Below are positions 7,811 to 16,156 of a DNA stretch of 16,869 nt, piece by piece. The notes under the pieces are model-generated. The model did not search any database and was not told the DNA's origin. It was given only the letters and a program-made list of their open reading frames with translations. The stretch's first letter is position 1; each line of letters begins with the position of its first letter. This DNA comes from DASVLX01 sp035552275 (GTDB lineage: Bacteria; Actinomycetota; Actinomycetes; Mycobacteriales; Pseudonocardiaceae): contig DASZLR010000056.1 of NCBI GenBank assembly GCA_035552275.1, positions 1 through 16,869 of the forward strand. The letters are read 5' to 3'. The translations under genes and the position numbers were made by a program.

Positions 7811-8959
7811 ATGGATCGGCAGGAACGGGCGCGGCACGAGTACGCCGGTTTGCTCGGTGGGTCGGCGGACGAGGTGTTGGCCGGCATTCGGCAACGATCG
7901 CCCCGGATGTACGAGACGCTGACCGAACTCGGCTTCGGCGGCGTCATGACGCACGCCGAATTGGGGCGCGCTGAACGGGAGCTGGCGACGGTCGCGATCA
8001 TCGCCGCGCTCGGCGGCGCCGAACCGCAACTCGCGTCGCATGTCCGCGGGGCGCTGCATCAGGGCTGGTCCGCGTCCGAGCTGCTGGCGCTGTGCGAGCA
8101 CGTGACCCTCTACGCCGGATTCCCGCGCGGGCTCAACGCGCTCACCGTGGTGGACGAGGTGCTGGCCACCCGCCCGCCGAAGCTGCGCCGGATCGCGCTG
8201 GCCGACCACGAGACCGAAGTCGCCGAGGCCGGGGACACCGGGCCGGCGGTGCTGCTGGTGCACTCCATGGGCGCGGACTGGCGGGTGTGGGAACAGCTGA
8301 TCGGCAGGCTGGCCGTCGGCCGGCGGGTGTTCGGCTACGACCTGCGCGGCCACGGCCACGCCGCCGGGGCATCCCCGTTCACCATGGCCGACACCGGCCG
8401 CGACCTGCTCGGCGTCCTGGACGCCCTCGGCCTGGACCGGGCACATGTGGTCGGGTTGGCGTTCGGCGGGGCGATCGCGCAGACCGCCGCGGTCGCCGCG
8501 CCGGACCGGTTCGAGTCGCTGGCCTTGCTGGCCACCACGGACACCCCGCTGCCGGAGATCTTCGAGACCCGCGCCAAGATCGCCGAGACCGACGGCATGT
8601 CGGCGCTTGTCGCGCCGATGCTGACCCGGTGGTTCAGCGCCGACGCCCTCGCCGAGAACGGCTGGGGCGTGCGGTATGCCCGCGAGCGGCTGCGCCGGTT
8701 CGTGCCGGCCGACTGGGCCGCCGGCTGGCGGGCGTTCACCAGCCTGAATGTGCGCGACCGGCTGCGCGGCTTCACCGCGCCGACTCTGGTGCTCGCCGGC
8801 GAGGCGGACGTCTCGGCCACCCCCGAGATGATGTCGGCCCTGGCGCGGCGCATTCCCGGCGCGGAGTACCGACAACTGCCGGGCGCGCCGCACATGATGA
8901 CGCTGGAAACGTCCGAGCTGGTCGCGGACGCGCTCGACAAATTCCTGCCCCCCGAATAA
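7811..8959 (+). CDS. Carboxymuconolactone decarboxylase-alpha/beta hydrolase fusion with Ala at the nucleophile position
   Basis: This is a 382-residue two-domain protein. Residues about 1-120 form a carboxymuconolactone-decarboxylase (PcaC-like) domain, seen in LGRAERELATVAIIAALGG, HVRGALHQGWSASELLALCEH and YAGFPRGLNAL. Residues about 125-382 form an alpha/beta hydrolase resembling 3-oxoadipate enol-lactonase (PcaD), with LLVHSMGADWRVWE, DLRGHG, acid D333 in GEADVSATP and H361 in GAPHMMTLE. At the nucleophile elbow, where PcaD-like enzymes carry GLSxGG, the sequence is GLAFGG, so A217 (codon GCG at 8459-8461) replaces the catalytic Ser. The domain order is also the reverse of classical PcaL (hydrolase-decarboxylase). 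No other pca genes are present, so a role in protocatechuate breakdown is unlikely. A strong GAGGGGGAG ribosome site precedes the ATG. Confidence 0.88.
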   Translation: MDRQERARHEYAGLLGGSADEVLAGIRQRSPRMYETLTELGFGGVMTHAELGRAERELATVAIIAALGGAEPQLASHVRGALHQGWSASELLALCEHVTLYAGFPRGLNALTVVDEVLATRPPKLRRIALADHETEVAEAGDTGPAVLLVHSMGADWRVWEQLIGRLAVGRRVFGYDLRGHGHAAGASPFTMADTGRDLLGVLDALGLDRAHVVGLAFGGAIAQTAAVAAPDRFESLALLATTDTPLPEIFETRAKIAETDGMSALVAPMLTRWFSADALAENGWGVRYARERLRRFVPADWAAGWRAFTSLNVRDRLRGFTAPTLVLAGEADVSATPEMMSALARRIPGAEYRQLPGAPHMMTLETSELVADALDKFLPPE

Positions 8960-9343
8960 TTACCGAGTGGACTGGAACAGCTCGATTGGGTTGCCGGACG
9001 GGTCGTCCAGCAGGATCTGGTTGCCGCCCACGCCGATGACGATGTCGTTGCGGAAGTGCGTTCCGGCCGCGCGCAGCCGGTCGACCTCGGCTTCGAGATC
9101 GTCCACGGCCAGTGAAATGCGGTTCCAGCCGCCGGGTTCCGGGTTCCGGCCGTCCGGCATCGCCTGCCCACCACCGCCCTGACCACTCGGCGCGGACAGC
9201 GCCAGCCGCAGCGCGCCCCGCGCCAGCATGGCGAAGGTCGGAGCCGGATGCATGACGACCGCAAAGCCGAGCTGGGTGGTGTAGAACGCGATCGCGGCGT
9301 CCACGTCGCGCACGATGTAGCGCACCAAAACCGTGTCGCTCAT
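8960..9343 (-). CDS. VOC-superfamily (glyoxalase/bleomycin-resistance fold) protein
   Basis: This 127-residue protein has the paired beta-alpha-beta-beta-beta fold of the VOC family. VLVRYIVRDVDAAIAFYTTQLGF opens the first half, WNRISLAVDDLEAEVDRLRAAG opens the second, and LLDDPSGNPIELFQ closes it with the usual metal-ligand Glu. The substrate is unknown; candidates are a dicarbonyl lyase, a dioxygenase-like enzyme or a drug-binding protein. It starts 10 bp after the mshC stop on the same strand, so it is probably co-transcribed with mshC, which would fit a mycothiol-dependent glyoxalase-like step; that link is inference. ATG 9343 is preferred; a GTG 9 bp earlier is possible. A TAGCGT box 7 nt before the ATG could also give a separate leaderless transcript. 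Its stop codon abuts the stop of the convergent hydrolase fusion with no base between. Confidence 0.85.
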   Translation of the reverse strand: MSDTVLVRYIVRDVDAAIAFYTTQLGFAVVMHPAPTFAMLARGALRLALSAPSGQGGGGQAMPDGRNPEPGGWNRISLAVDDLEAEVDRLRAAGTHFRNDIVIGVGGNQILLDDPSGNPIELFQSTR

Positions 9344-9353
9344 GGTGTTCACG

Positions 9354-10592
9354 CTAGAGCAGCACACCGAGCAGCGCGTCGACGGCGGTGCGCAGCAACG
9401 CGGGCGAGTGCGCGTCCGAGCCGCCGTGGGCCAGCGTCTCGGACGCCCAGGCGTCGACGGCGGCCAGCGCGGCCGGCGTGTCCAGGTCGTCGGCGAGATG
9501 GTCGCGCAGCCGGCGCACGGTGTCCACGGCGTCCGGCGCGGCCGCCAGCGACACCGCCTCCCGCCAGCGGGCCAGCCGTGCCTCGCCGTCGGCCAACAGT
9601 TCGGGCGTCCACGCCCGGTCGCCGCGGTAGTGGCCGGACAGCAGCGCCAGCCGGACCGCCATCGGGTCCACCCGGTCGGCCCGTAGCCGCGACACGAACA
9701 CCAGGTTGCCGCGCGATTTGGACATCTTCTCGCCGTCCAGGCCGATCATGCCGGCGTGGCAGTAGTGCCGGGCGAACGGATAGTCGCCGGTCAGCGCCTC
9801 GGCGTGCGCCGCGCTGTACTCGTGGTGCGGGAACACCAGATCGCTGCCGCCGCCCTGCACGTCGAACCCGCTGCCGAGCAGGCTCAGCGCGATCGCGCTG
9901 CACTCGACATGCCAGCCGGGCCGGCCGGCGCCCAGCTCGGAGTCCCAGGTCGGCTCGCCGGGGCGGGCCATCCGCCACAGCAGCGCGTCCAGCGGGTGGC
10001 GTTTGCCGGCGCGGTCCGGGTCGCCGCCGCGCTCGCCGAACAGCGCCAGCATGGTCGGCTCGTCGTAGTTGGACTCGTAGCCGAACCGGCCGGTGACGGT
10101 GTGATCGAAGTACACGTCCGGGTAGTCCGGATCGGCGGCGCGGTAGGCGGCGCCGGCGGCGAGCAGCTTGCCGACCATCTCGCCGATCAGCGGGACCGAC
10201 TCGACCGCGCCGACGAAATCGCGCGGCGGCACCACCCGCAGCGACTCCATGTCCTCGCGGAACAGCGCGGTCTCCCGCATACCCAGCACGACCCAGTCGT
10301 CCTGGTCGCGGTCGGCGCGCTCCAGCAGTGGATCGTCCACATCGGTCACGTTCTGCACGTAGTGCACGGTGTGTCCGTTGTCCAGCCACTGCCGGTGCAC
10401 CAGGTCGAATGCCAGGTAGGTGGCGGCGTGACCGAGGTGGGTGGCGTCGTACGGGGTGATCCCGCAGACGTACATCCGGGCGGTCGCGCCCGGCGCGGTG
10501 GGCCGGATCTCGCGGGTCGCCGAGTCGTACAGCCGCAGCGGCCGGGGCTGGCCGGGAACCCGCGGCACCGGGTGTGGCAACCAACTGTCCAT
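9354..10592 (-). CDS. mshC: Mycothiol biosynthesis cysteine ligase MshC
   Basis: MshC joins cysteine to GlcN-Ins with ATP to form Cys-GlcN-Ins, the third-last intermediate-forming step toward mycothiol, the main low-molecular-weight thiol of actinomycetes. The 412-residue length fits MshC rather than cysteinyl-tRNA synthetase, which is longer and has an extra C-terminal anticodon-binding region. The MshC signature YVCGITPYDATHLGHA spans residues 41-56 and includes Zn ligand C43 and the HIGH-type motif HLGH. WHVECSAIA and FPHHEYSAAHAEA supply the other Zn and amino-acid site residues, and KMSKS is at 289-293. ATG 10592 begins the conserved N terminus. TACTGT lies 7 nt upstream and no ribosome site is seen, so the mRNA is probably leaderless. 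Confidence 0.95.
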   Translation of the reverse strand: MDSWLPHPVPRVPGQPRPLRLYDSATREIRPTAPGATARMYVCGITPYDATHLGHAATYLAFDLVHRQWLDNGHTVHYVQNVTDVDDPLLERADRDQDDWVVLGMRETALFREDMESLRVVPPRDFVGAVESVPLIGEMVGKLLAAGAAYRAADPDYPDVYFDHTVTGRFGYESNYDEPTMLALFGERGGDPDRAGKRHPLDALLWRMARPGEPTWDSELGAGRPGWHVECSAIALSLLGSGFDVQGGGSDLVFPHHEYSAAHAEALTGDYPFARHYCHAGMIGLDGEKMSKSRGNLVFVSRLRADRVDPMAVRLALLSGHYRGDRAWTPELLADGEARLARWREAVSLAAAPDAVDTVRRLRDHLADDLDTPAALAAVDAWASETLAHGGSDAHSPALLRTAVDALLGVLL

Positions 10593-10599
10593 GCTCACG

Positions 10600-10605
10600 A
10601 CAGTA
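10600..10605 (-). promoter_or_regulatory. -10 box (TACTGT) for mshC
   Basis: On the minus strand TACTGT is followed by 7 nt and then the mshC ATG. The spacing and the lack of a Shine-Dalgarno sequence fit a leaderless mRNA, as proposed for metH and the PAC2 gene. Confidence 0.5.
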
Positions 10606-10743
10606 ACCGGCCTGCCCAGCTGGTCCGGGTGGCGGGAACGTAGCGGCCGGCTCGGCCGTTCGTCCGTGGGAGGATCGGCCGGGCAGTGGTCGAACAGCAG
10701 GGCCGACCGCGACGGGGCCGACCGAGGACAGCGAGGGTGAACT

Positions 10744-11169
10744 GTGGACATTCAGACGATTGACCAGAACTACAACCAGTTGCAGCAGCAGAGCCAGCAG
10801 ACGGTGCAGTTGATCACGAGTCTGGCGCAGAAGCTGCAGACCGCGGCCAACAACGGCGACCAGAACGCCCGCGAGTGGCTGCTGGACCTCAAAGAGATCA
10901 CCATGGGCTTCCAGCAGGAGCAGAATCAGGTGACGCTGCTGCTGCAGTCCATCCACAACTTCGTGGCCAACCAGTCGCAGCAGCCCCAGTACCAGCAACC
11001 GCAGTACCAACAGGCCCCGCCCCAGTACCAGCAGCCGGTCTACCAGGAGCCGATGTACCAGCAGGGCGGCGGCGGTTTCGGTCGGTTCATGCACAGCACG
11101 TTCGGCCAGGCGATCACCACCGGCGCCGGTTTCGCGATCGGCGACGACATCATCAACAGCATCTTCTGA
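10744..11169 (+). CDS. Gln/Tyr-rich low-complexity protein of unknown function
   Basis: I do not recognise a named family for this 141-residue protein. Residues 1-75 look helical and polar, possibly coiled coil, and hold many Gln. Residues 81-107 are a run of YQQP-like repeats with no predicted fold. Residues 108-141 hold a Gly4 stretch, then a moderately hydrophobic Gly/Ala/Ile segment (ITTGAGFAIGDDIINSIF) that could pack as a helix or touch a membrane. By my count 33 of 141 residues are Gln. The layout, a helical head, a Q/P/Y linker and a small Gly-rich tail, recalls DUF2076-like proteins, but I would not assign that. The GTG start has a GAGGGTGA ribosome site upstream. The gene is divergent from mshC, 151 bp away, and 78 bp before the GT87 gene. 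Confidence 0.75.
   Translation: MDIQTIDQNYNQLQQQSQQTVQLITSLAQKLQTAANNGDQNAREWLLDLKEITMGFQQEQNQVTLLLQSIHNFVANQSQQPQYQQPQYQQAPPQYQQPVYQEPMYQQGGGGFGRFMHSTFGQAITTGAGFAIGDDIINSIF
10984..11064 (+). repeat. In-frame degenerate Tyr-Gln-Gln-Pro coding repeats
   Basis: Within the Gln-rich gene, copies of a (C)AGTACCAGCA(A/G)CC-like unit encode QYQQP, QYQQAPP, QYQQP, VYQEP and MYQQ. Unit length varies from 12 to 21 nt. Such a tract can change in copy number between strains. Confidence 0.7.
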
Positions 11170-11209
11170 CCGTTTACCGACACGGAACCGGGGCCATTTC
11201 GGCTACCGG

Positions 11210-11235
11210 TAAGGTGGCGCTCGTTCGCCACTTAA
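11210..11235 (+). promoter_or_regulatory. Hairpin just upstream of the second GT87 gene
   Basis: GTGGCG at 11214-11219 pairs with CGCCAC at 11226-11231 around a 6-nt loop, and the stem extends by a G-T and an A-T pair. There is no U-run after it, so it is not a typical terminator. It ends at the ribosome site (CTGGGGG) of the following GTG start. A TANNNT match (TAAGGT, 11210-11215) overlaps its left arm, so it may be an operator or leader hairpin. Confidence 0.3.
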
Positions 11236-11247
11236 CTGGGGGTTTCT

Positions 11248-12532
<1,285 letters not shown>

Positions 12533-12549
<17 letters not shown>

Positions 12550-13816
12550 CGGCCGGCTGGAGGTGCACCCGGTCGCGACCGGCCTCTTTGGCGGTGTAGA
12601 GCGCGGTGTCGGCGGCGAGCACCAGATCATCGATCGTAACGATGCCGGGGCTGGGATAGCGGGCGCCGCCGATGGACACGGTCAGCCCGCCCACGGTGAC
12701 GCATTCACCGTCGATGGTCACCTCGACCACCAGATCCCGGATGCGGGTGCGGATCCGCTCGGCGATGGCGCGCAGTTCGATGGCGTGCACGGCCGGCAGC
12801 ACCACGGCGAATTCCTCGCCACCCCACCGGCCGACGGAATCGTAGCGGCGGACCGCCGCGGTTGTGGTGTCGGCGACCGCGCGCAGCACCTTGTCACCGG
12901 CCAGATGCCCGTAGGTGTCGTTGATCTGCTTGAAATGATCGAGGTCGAGCATCAGCACGGCCACGCTGGTTCGGGTCGTGGCGGCCCGGGTGAGCCCTCG
13001 CTCGGCGACGTGATGCCACCATTCGACCGCGTACAGGCCGGTTTTGCTGTCGGTGCGGGACGCGTTGCGAAACTGGGCGAGCAGCACGCCGCGATGCAGC
13101 GCGATCAGTCCGACGATCACGCCGATCAGCAGGAACGGGTCGAATTCCAGCAGTCCGGCGGCGGCCAGGCCGAGCCCGAGCGCGCTGGCCTCGATGATCT
13201 GCTCGCCGAACTCACCGGCGATGTGGTTCGCGAGCTGGCCGCGCGAGGCGACCAGTAGCGCGCCGGCATTGAGCGAGTAACTGACCCCCCAGCGAGCGAT
13301 GGCCGCCGCGACCACCACCAGCAGGCCGGGCAGGTTGGTTGGCACGCCGGGATAAACGCCCGGACCGGCGAGCAGGATCAGCGCGCACACCTGGGTGGCG
13401 ATCACCAGCGATGCGGTGCAGTAAACCCACTGGTACAACGGTTTTCGACCGCGCCACCCCCGAAGCCACATGTAGGTCCGGGCGAACACGAGCAACGCCA
13501 CCGCCAGGACCGGCGGGAGCACCAACACCGCGGCGAAGTGCCACGGTGTCAGGCCGTCGATCAGCGGACCCGAACGCGGCGACAACGAACGCAGCCGATC
13601 GAAATTGCGGGACATCTCGACGTGCAGGATCATGCAGACGGCCAGCACGACGACCTGAGTCCACTCACTGACGGTCGGCGTGTACAGCCGACTGGTCGTC
13701 GCGGTCGCCCCCAGTGCGACGGCCTCAACCGCCAGAATGCCCGCGACGACGCCGGCCGGCACCGTCCAGAGCTCGCAGTTTCTCACCCAACGTAACGGTC
13801 TCCTGCCCGTCCGCAT
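12533..13816 (-). CDS. Membrane-bound diguanylate cyclase (GGDEF domain)
   Basis: This 427-residue protein makes cyclic di-GMP from two GTP. Residues about 15-245 hold six or seven predicted TM helices with no sensor domain I can name. The GGDEF domain runs from about 250 to 420, with RTDSKTGLY, LDLDHFKQINDTYGHLAGD (metal and GTP site) and GGEEF at 332-336. The inhibitory I-site RxxD is present as RRYD at 323-326, in the right spacing before GGEEF, so the enzyme should be active and product-inhibited. There is no EAL domain. ATG 13816 is preferred because a GGGGGG ribosome site lies 8 nt upstream; TTG 13831 would extend it by five residues. It is probably monocistronic and converges on the GT87 gene with a 17-bp overlap. 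Confidence 0.93.
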
Positions 13817-13844
13817 CTGGCGACCCCCCAAGCTGACGCGGCTC

Positions 13845-13857
13845 TACACTCGGTGTA
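13845..13857. promoter_or_regulatory. Short inverted repeat upstream of the diguanylate cyclase gene
   Basis: TACAC-TCG-GTGTA is a perfect 5-bp inverted repeat with a 3-bp spacer, 29 bp before the ATG of the cyclase gene. A TANNNT match (TACGCT on the minus strand, 13864-13869) lies just upstream, so the repeat would cover the transcription start. It may be an operator, but arms of 5 bp can occur by chance. Confidence 0.3.
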
Positions 13858-14154
13858 CCCGGCAGCGTAGCGGAACTGGCATGACTCGTAAGGGTGTTCG
13901 GCCTAGATCACCGACAAGAGCACCCAGTTGGCGCAATCCTGGCGGGAAGTCGTCCGGTGCCGGGGTTTCGGCGGGTCACGCAGTACCGGTGTTTCCGCGT
14001 CCAGTCGTTGCACGAGCAGCTGCACGGGAATGTGCTGGGTCAAACGAGAAAAGCGAATTCGCGGCGGGAACCAGGCCGCAGTGTCCAACCGGTCAGTTCC
14101 GCCCAGAACACCCGCTCCGGATCGACTTCGACCGTCCCGCAGACGGGCACTCGG

Positions 14155-14160
14155 TAACAT
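14155..14160 (+). promoter_or_regulatory. Candidate -10 box (TAACAT) of the effector operon
   Basis: TAACAT fits TANNNT and would start transcription near 14167, giving a leader of about 37 nt that carries the GGGGGCG ribosome site before ATG 14204. No clear -35 is visible. Confidence 0.35.
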
Positions 14161-14203
14161 GGTGTCGCGTCCACGGTGATGCGATGCTTGAACGGGGGCG
14201 AAG

Positions 14204-15445
14204 ATGCTGACAGTTGGCCAACTCGCAGCGGCTCAACCGGACCTGTGGCGATCGGCGGCCAGCTCGTGGCAGAAGGCGCGGACACTCACCCAACAGACGT
14301 CTGACGACATCCGCGACCGAGGCGCCGGCAAGGTAAACGAGCACTGGACCGACGAGGTCGGGCAGCTGGCATCGGCAACGCTGACGTCCGCTGCCACAGA
14401 TTTCGACATCGCCTCGGACACGATCGCCGGCACCATCATGATCCTGGATGGATTAGCGGATGCCATTGGCATGGCACAGGCTGTATTGAATGAAGGATTG
14501 CACGAGGCCGCCGGACTCGGCCTGTCCGTGGCCGACAACGGTCAGGTGACTGTCGCCGAGAGTGGCCTGCCGGGAGCTGCCGGAGACGCACAGTTGCCGC
14601 AGGTTCAGAACCTCGTTTCGGAGGCGCTGATCGCCGCGACCAAAGCTGACCAGGATGCCGCCAGCGAACTGCGTAGCCTGGCCGGCGCCGTCACGGCAAC
14701 CGATCCGCAGCAGGTCGAGAACCAGGTTCAGGGCACCGCGTCGCAGGACGAACTCGCTGTGTTGGCGGACACCATTCCGGCCAACGCTGCTCCGGATCAG
14801 GTAAGCGCATGGTGGCGTTCCCTCACACCACAGCAGCAAACTGAGCTGGAGAACGCGACGCCGGTCCAAATCTACAACCTCGCTGGCATTCCGCAGAATG
14901 TAAAGGACCAGCTTCGGGGTTCTGGCGACATCAACAGAATGGCGCTGGTGCAGTTCGCTGCCGATCACTGGAATGACACCAATTCAGATTGGTCTGGGCT
15001 GGACAATTGCACTAATTTCACGTCAACCGCACTGAGCTTCGCTGGAATGCAGCAGTCAGATTCGTGGCACGCACCCGAACTCGACGGTCCGTTGATCACC
15101 AATCTCTTTCCGTCGCTCGCGGCCGGAACCGCGACACACAGTTGGGGTGGTGCACAGAACCTGCACGATCTGCTGGTTAACGGGGGTGGCACGGTTGTCC
15201 CGCCCGGTCAGGCCAAGCCCGGCGACATCGTCTTCTTCCAATGGAATGGCGGCGACGGCAACCCTGCCGGCCACGTGCACCACACTGCCGTCGTCACAGC
15301 CGTGCTGCCGGGCGGCGACATCCGATACACTCAGCACTCCGACGCCGGCCTCGATTACTCTTTCGACGGCCGATCACAAGACATCGCGGCAGGCGAAGGC
15401 GCGTCACAGCCGGTCATCGTCCGCCCAAGCCCGAACGGATACTGA
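14204..15445 (+). CDS. Putative type VII-secreted effector: WXG-like N terminus plus Amidase_6-type cysteine amidase domain
   Basis: This is a 413-residue protein with no signal peptide. Residues 1-120 are helical and begin LTVGQLAAAQPDLWRSAASSW, the style of WXG100-like N termini of actinobacterial ESX-linked proteins. Residues about 195-247 (AWWRSLTPQQQ, LAGIPQNVKD, NRMAL) match the linker found in DUF1023 alpha/beta hydrolases. The C-terminal part, about 248-400, looks like the Amidase_6 family: FAADHWNDTN, NCTNFTSTAL with candidate nucleophile C269, THSWGGAQNLHDLL, KPGDIVFFQW, and HHTAVVTAV with candidate base H360, then TQHSD. That family has an NlpC/P60-like papain fold and may cut amide bonds, for example in peptidoglycan. 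ATG follows a GGGGGCG ribosome site. It leads a four-gene operon with an EspC-like partner. Export and toxicity are inferences. Confidence 0.78.
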   Translation: MLTVGQLAAAQPDLWRSAASSWQKARTLTQQTSDDIRDRGAGKVNEHWTDEVGQLASATLTSAATDFDIASDTIAGTIMILDGLADAIGMAQAVLNEGLHEAAGLGLSVADNGQVTVAESGLPGAAGDAQLPQVQNLVSEALIAATKADQDAASELRSLAGAVTATDPQQVENQVQGTASQDELAVLADTIPANAAPDQVSAWWRSLTPQQQTELENATPVQIYNLAGIPQNVKDQLRGSGDINRMALVQFAADHWNDTNSDWSGLDNCTNFTSTALSFAGMQQSDSWHAPELDGPLITNLFPSLAAGTATHSWGGAQNLHDLLVNGGGTVVPPGQAKPGDIVFFQWNGGDGNPAGHVHHTAVVTAVLPGGDIRYTQHSDAGLDYSFDGRSQDIAAGEGASQPVIVRPSPNGY

Positions 15446-15449
15446 TCCC

Positions 15450-15764
15450 GTGAGCATCAACATTCGCCCGGATCCAATTATCAACGCCGGGAACGCGATG
15501 ACCGAACTCGCCGAACTCGTGTCGTCGTCCGTGGACCTCGACCTGGCACCCAATCGCACGGCGGCCGACGGGCATCCGGGCTGGGAGTCAGCCGCCGCGC
15601 TCACTCAAGTGACGCAGGCATGGGAACAGCAGTTGGGCAAACTGACATTTCAACTTGGCGAACTCGGCGACCGACTTCAGACATCGGCAAACGATTATAT
15701 TCAGACGGACGCGGAGGCCGCGCGACGAATTCAAGAGGTTCTCAACCTGCTGAGCTCACCATGA
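15450..15764 (+). CDS. EspC-like (T7SS target) small secreted helical protein with YxxxD motif
   Basis: This 104-residue protein is predicted to be an all-helical hairpin with the pattern of the EspC/T7SS-target family: GHPGWESAAALTQVTQAWEQQL (W45 and W58), then LGDRLQTSANDYIQTDAEAARRI. The sequence YIQTD at residues 83-87 fits the YxxxD/E type VII export signal, placed after the second helix as in known substrates. It probably pairs with the upstream amidase for export, as WXG/EspC partners do with larger substrates; this is inference. GTG 15450 is chosen because it starts 4 nt after the upstream stop; an internal ATG (residue 17) would cut into the first helix. Its stop overlaps the ATG of the next gene (ATGA). 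No ESX membrane or ATPase genes lie in the window, so the machinery is encoded elsewhere. Confidence 0.78.
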   Translation: MSINIRPDPIINAGNAMTELAELVSSSVDLDLAPNRTAADGHPGWESAAALTQVTQAWEQQLGKLTFQLGELGDRLQTSANDYIQTDAEAARRIQEVLNLLSSP

Positions 15765-16156
15765 ACAGAACTGAACAATCGTTTCCGCCGCGCACCGCCC
15801 AGTACTCGCTTGGCTTCGGCGTCGTATTCCTTGCCATCGCGGCTTTGACTGAAAAGGGGGGCACGGCGAGCGAGCCGTGCCAGCAGTCGTTGCCTGTCGG
15901 AGTACCGCACTTGTGGGGTGTGTCCGAGGTCGCGATCGCGTTCGGCTGGTTCGGCACCATCAGCGCCTTGATCTCGTTGGCAAGCGCCGGCCTATGGTTG
16001 ATCGCCAGCCTTCGTGAACGAAGTGGTCAGACTCGCTGGACCTACGGCGGCTGGCTTTTCTTTCTGTTCTTCCCGATTATCATTCTTATTATCAATATCA
16101 TAAACTTGAACGGTTTTTACACCAACGCCGTCGGTCGAATCGCGGATTGCGTATGA
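15761..16156 (+). CDS. Small three-TM membrane protein, candidate immunity protein 1
   Basis: I recognise no family for this 131-residue protein. Predicted TM helices lie at about 15-30, 56-84 and 97-118. The basic RERSGQTR loop between helices 2 and 3 puts that loop, and the N terminus, in the cytoplasm. The loop at 31-55 and the C-terminal tail would then be outside, each with one Cys (C40, C130) that could form a disulfide. ATG 15761 overlaps the EspC-like stop by 4 bp. The codons of helix 3 are strikingly AT-rich: 10 of 40 bases are G or C at 16081-16120. Operon position and topology fit an immunity protein against an exported amidase, or a membrane helper; neither is proven. Confidence 0.72.
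   Translation: MNRTEQSFPPRTAQYSLGFGVVFLAIAALTEKGGTASEPCQQSLPVGVPHLWGVSEVAIAFGWFGTISALISLASAGLWLIASLRERSGQTRWTYGGWLFFLFFPIIILIINIINLNGFYTNAVGRIADCV

Larger units (their letters stand above)
13817..14203. other. Intergenic region between the divergent cyclase and effector genes
   Basis: This stretch of nearly 390 bp separates two divergent transcription units. It holds the cyclase promoter side (inverted repeat and TACGCT box) and, on the right, the promoter of the effector operon. Several short open frames cross it on both strands, but none has a good start signal or a family resemblance I recognise. I see no tRNA, terminator or repeat array here. Confidence 0.6.

Noticed and set aside
7022..8893. 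623-residue minus-strand open frame
   Set aside because: It is antisense to the PAC2 and hydrolase-fusion genes, is low in recognisable motifs and rich in Arg/Gly/Pro, as expected of a shadow frame.
9354..10592. Cysteinyl-tRNA synthetase as an alternative to MshC
   Set aside because: YVCGITPYDATHLGHA is the MshC form (CysS has GPTVYD...HIGH), and the protein is about 50 residues shorter than CysS.
10700..10724. 10-bp direct repeat GGGCCGACCG at a 15-bp period before the Gln-rich gene
   Set aside because: Two short GC-rich copies are likely by chance in this genome, and no promoter element is associated with them.
13903..14160. 85-residue minus-strand frame in the 13.8-14.2 kb intergenic region
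   Set aside because: No ribosome site, no domain and composition typical of random high-GC sequence; its start codon coincides with the TAACAT box of the effector promoter.
14040..14285. Minus-strand frame ending in a Trp-containing tail (VFWAELTGWTLRPG)
   Set aside because: It looks mildly protein-like, but its only ATG lies inside the start of the effector gene, no ribosome site is present, and no family is recognised.
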